Shown here piece by piece: positions 62,188 through 64,000 of a DNA stretch of 64,000 nucleotides. A program made the translations under genes and the position numbers. Source of the DNA: Millisia brevis NBRC 105863 (GTDB taxonomy: Bacteria > Actinomycetota > Actinomycetes > Mycobacteriales > Mycobacteriaceae); the NCBI RefSeq assembly GCF_001552615.1, contig NZ_BCRN01000010.1, forward strand, positions 124,001 through 188,000, given 5' to 3'. The notes under the pieces were generated by a model that made no database searches, was not told where the DNA came from, and worked only from the letters and a program-made list of their open reading frames with translations. Every line of letters starts with the position of its first letter. Position 1 is the stretch's first letter.

Positions 62188-63810
62188 TTATACAGGCTCG
62201 ACCGAGTTGGAGTCAACTCTATCTGTGGAGGTCGTGGCCGGTTCCGCCGCCGAGTCGGGAGCCCGGCCCGCCGAGACGAGGGCGACCGCATCCGCGGCGG
62301 TGGTGTCGAGGTCGTCGGCGTCGTCCGCATCGTCGGTGGCGTCGATCGGCGCCGGTGTCGGGTCCGCTTCGGAGTCGGCCGGCGCGGCCTGATCCTCGTC
62401 GTCCGCGGCGGTACCCGAGCGAGCCGCCGCCAGGATCGACAGCCCGATCGCCAGTGCGGTCCCGAAGACCAGGACCGGCACCGCGAGGTCGTGCATCGGG
62501 GCCTGGGCGGCGACCGCGGACAGCCCGGCGATCAACCAGCCGATCGGGGTGAACAGCGACATGATCCCGGCGGCGCGGTCGTCACCGGCGGCGGCGATCG
62601 CCGCGATCAGAACCTGAACCAACACGAGGATCGCCGCGATCCAGCGTCCGCGGGTCCGGCCGACCGCCGCGATCAGCGCCGCGGTGGCCGCGGTGATCGC
62701 CGCGGTCGCCAGCACGATCACACCCGCCGCGGTCGCGAGGGCCGCCGGCGTGGTCGCCCACCCGGAACCGATCAGGGTGATCCACCCGCAGACGGCGGTC
62801 AGAGCCGCGGGCAGCAGCGCGCGGGTGCCGGTCCGGCTACCGGACGCGGCGGCCAGCGTCGCTCCGATCAGGATCAGCACGGCGATCGGGAAACCGGGCG
62901 CGAGGGCACGGGAGACGACTGCGGCGGGAGCGCTCGCCGGTTGCGACCCGGCCGAGTCGTCGGCCGGCAGCGCGGCGCGCGCGTCGTCGATCGCGGAGGA
63001 CAGCGAGGCGAGCACACCGTCGACCGGATCGACGCGCGTCACCAACTCGTTGGTCCCGTCCGTCAGCCGCCGGCCGCCGTCGTCCAGGGCGACCAGGCCG
63101 TCGCGCAATTGTGCGGCCCCGTCGGTCGCGCGCCGCAGGCCGCCCGCGAAGGGCGACGACGGGTCGTCGAGCTGATAGGTGAGCTCCTGCGAGCCGGCCC
63201 GCAACTCCTCGAGGCGGGCGGGCAGGTCCTGCATGCCGTTGGCTTGGACGACGTCGCGCAGCGCGGTGAGCTGGTCGACCGCCCGCCGGGCGGCCTCGTC
63301 GTCGACCGTCGACAAGTCGTCGATCGAATCGGTCAGAATCTGGACGACCTGGCCCTGGACGGCGGCGACCCCGGACAGGGCGTCCACCAGTGCCGACACT
63401 CCGTCGTTGAGCCGGGCGGACCCGTCGCCGATCTCCCCGAGCCCGTTGTCGAGCCGGGTGATGCCATTCGACAGCTCGGTGCCGCCCGCAGCGGCGCGAT
63501 CGAGGCCGGAGGCCATCTCGCCGGCGCCGTCGTTGAGCTGAGCGGCGCCGTCGTTGAGTTTGTCGAAGCCCGATTCGAGCAGGCCGAGGGGGATCTCGGC
63601 GCGGTCGAGGGCCGCGCGAGCGGCCGCCGCGGGATCGCTGTTCGTGGTGACCGACGCGGCCGGCGCGGCGCGATAGTCCCCGGCGGGCACCTCGCCGACA
63701 TCGGCCGCGAGCCCGTAGAGTCCGCCCGCGACGAGGGGCACGGCCAGCAGGGGTATCACCCCCACGGGCCGCGAGAACAGCTGTCCGATCCGGACGATCG
63801 TCGCGCGCAT
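62188..63810 (-). CDS. YhgE/Pip-like multi-pass membrane protein
   Basis: A 540-residue protein with an N-terminal transmembrane segment (VGVIPLLAVPLVAGGLYGLA), a long extracytoplasmic helical region with regularly spaced LNDGAAQL/LSNGITRLDNGLGEIGDG repeats (about residues 75-160), and about six C-terminal transmembrane segments (310-470). It ends in an acidic Ala/Asp/Thr-rich tail. The xxxGxxxL repeat pattern plus this topology is that of YhgE/Pip proteins, some of which serve as phage receptors or as anchors of type VII secretion. ATG 63810 fits. Function here unknown. Confidence 0.82.
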   Translation of the reverse strand: MRATIVRIGQLFSRPVGVIPLLAVPLVAGGLYGLAADVGEVPAGDYRAAPAASVTTNSDPAAAARAALDRAEIPLGLLESGFDKLNDGAAQLNDGAGEMASGLDRAAAGGTELSNGITRLDNGLGEIGDGSARLNDGVSALVDALSGVAAVQGQVVQILTDSIDDLSTVDDEAARRAVDQLTALRDVVQANGMQDLPARLEELRAGSQELTYQLDDPSSPFAGGLRRATDGAAQLRDGLVALDDGGRRLTDGTNELVTRVDPVDGVLASLSSAIDDARAALPADDSAGSQPASAPAAVVSRALAPGFPIAVLILIGATLAAASGSRTGTRALLPAALTAVCGWITLIGSGWATTPAALATAAGVIVLATAAITAATAALIAAVGRTRGRWIAAILVLVQVLIAAIAAAGDDRAAGIMSLFTPIGWLIAGLSAVAAQAPMHDLAVPVLVFGTALAIGLSILAAARSGTAADDEDQAAPADSEADPTPAPIDATDDADDADDLDTTAADAVALVSAGRAPDSAAEPATTSTDRVDSNSVEPV

Positions 63811-64000
63811 AGTGGACCCACGATAGGTGGCGAAGGCCGCCGTTTCCGCGAGGTGAGCCGTGCGGGCGAGTATGTGTCGTGCCCCGATTCCGGGCGTCGT
63901 GCCCGAATAGGGTGCCTCTCCGACACTCGTTGGGCGCCGTCCCGGCCCGGCCATCGGCGTTTCGCGGGGGTGCAGGCGACCAATCGGACATCCGACTGAG
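63811..64000. other. Window end, no gene assigned
   Basis: The last 190 bases are upstream of the YhgE-like gene. I see no convincing gene start or motif. Confidence 0.5.

Overview
The window is high-GC DNA from a mycolic-acid-type actinobacterium, most likely Gordonia or a close relative within the Mycobacteriales. The evidence is strongly GC-biased third codon positions, many GTG starts, many apparently leaderless genes, and gene order shared with Mycobacterium tuberculosis. From about 39.4 kb to 61.2 kb the order pgi, chorismate mutase, pcrA/uvrD1, M23 peptidase, sucC, sucD, Rv0954-like, Rv0955-like (DUF6350), purN, purH, Rv0958-like AAA+ and Rv0959-like VWA follows the Rv0946c-Rv0959 block, with local insertions and losses.

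Layout. 0-5.6 kb holds central carbon genes: citrate synthase, an FKBP-type prolyl isomerase, a PrpE-like acyl-CoA synthetase and an aldo/keto reductase. 5.7-9.9 kb is a four-gene iron-siderophore ABC importer behind an IdeR/DtxR-type iron box. 9.9-17.2 kb holds a flavin monooxygenase, two Rv0909-like small helical proteins around an enoyl-CoA hydratase and a metallo-hydrolase, a secreted lipase and a DUF485/acetate-symporter pair. 17.2-22.5 kb on the minus strand is an alkane-hydroxylase locus (alkB, rubredoxin, TetR) running into an ECF transporter whose membrane domain and two ATPases are one polypeptide. 22.6-26.6 kb contains a nuclease and a MarR-controlled cassette (ring-cleaving dioxygenase, carboxylesterase, LLM oxidoreductase) resembling the Bacillus MhqR/CatE quinone-resistance genes.

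26.5-29.0 kb is a small accessory island ending at tRNA-Arg(CCT). It carries an AbrB/PIN toxin-antitoxin pair, two unrecognised genes and a decayed tyrosine integrase. 29-39.4 kb has a TetR/GXWXG pair, tRNA-Cys(GCA), the thyA-folA operon, cobF with a GDSL esterase, an Fpg/Nei glycosylase, a type-B carboxylesterase, an SDR and an unusual HxxxDG acyltransferase-like protein coupled to pgi. The rest is the mycobacterial-type block (amino-acid, TCA-cycle and purine synthesis, DNA repair, cell-wall hydrolysis, a MoxR/VWA chaperone-like pair), then a lipoprotein, a small membrane protein and a YhgE/Pip-like membrane protein.

The metabolic theme fits a soil hydrocarbon degrader: alkane hydroxylation, acyl-CoA activation, enoyl-CoA hydration, propionate/acetate use, lipases and esterases, and quinone/aromatic detoxification. 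No CRISPR array, intact prophage, rRNA or insertion sequence was seen. The most notable candidates are the operator-flanked MarR cassette whose regulator has a three-copy cysteine repeat tail, the alkB operator, the tRNA-linked island, and the HxxxDG protein.
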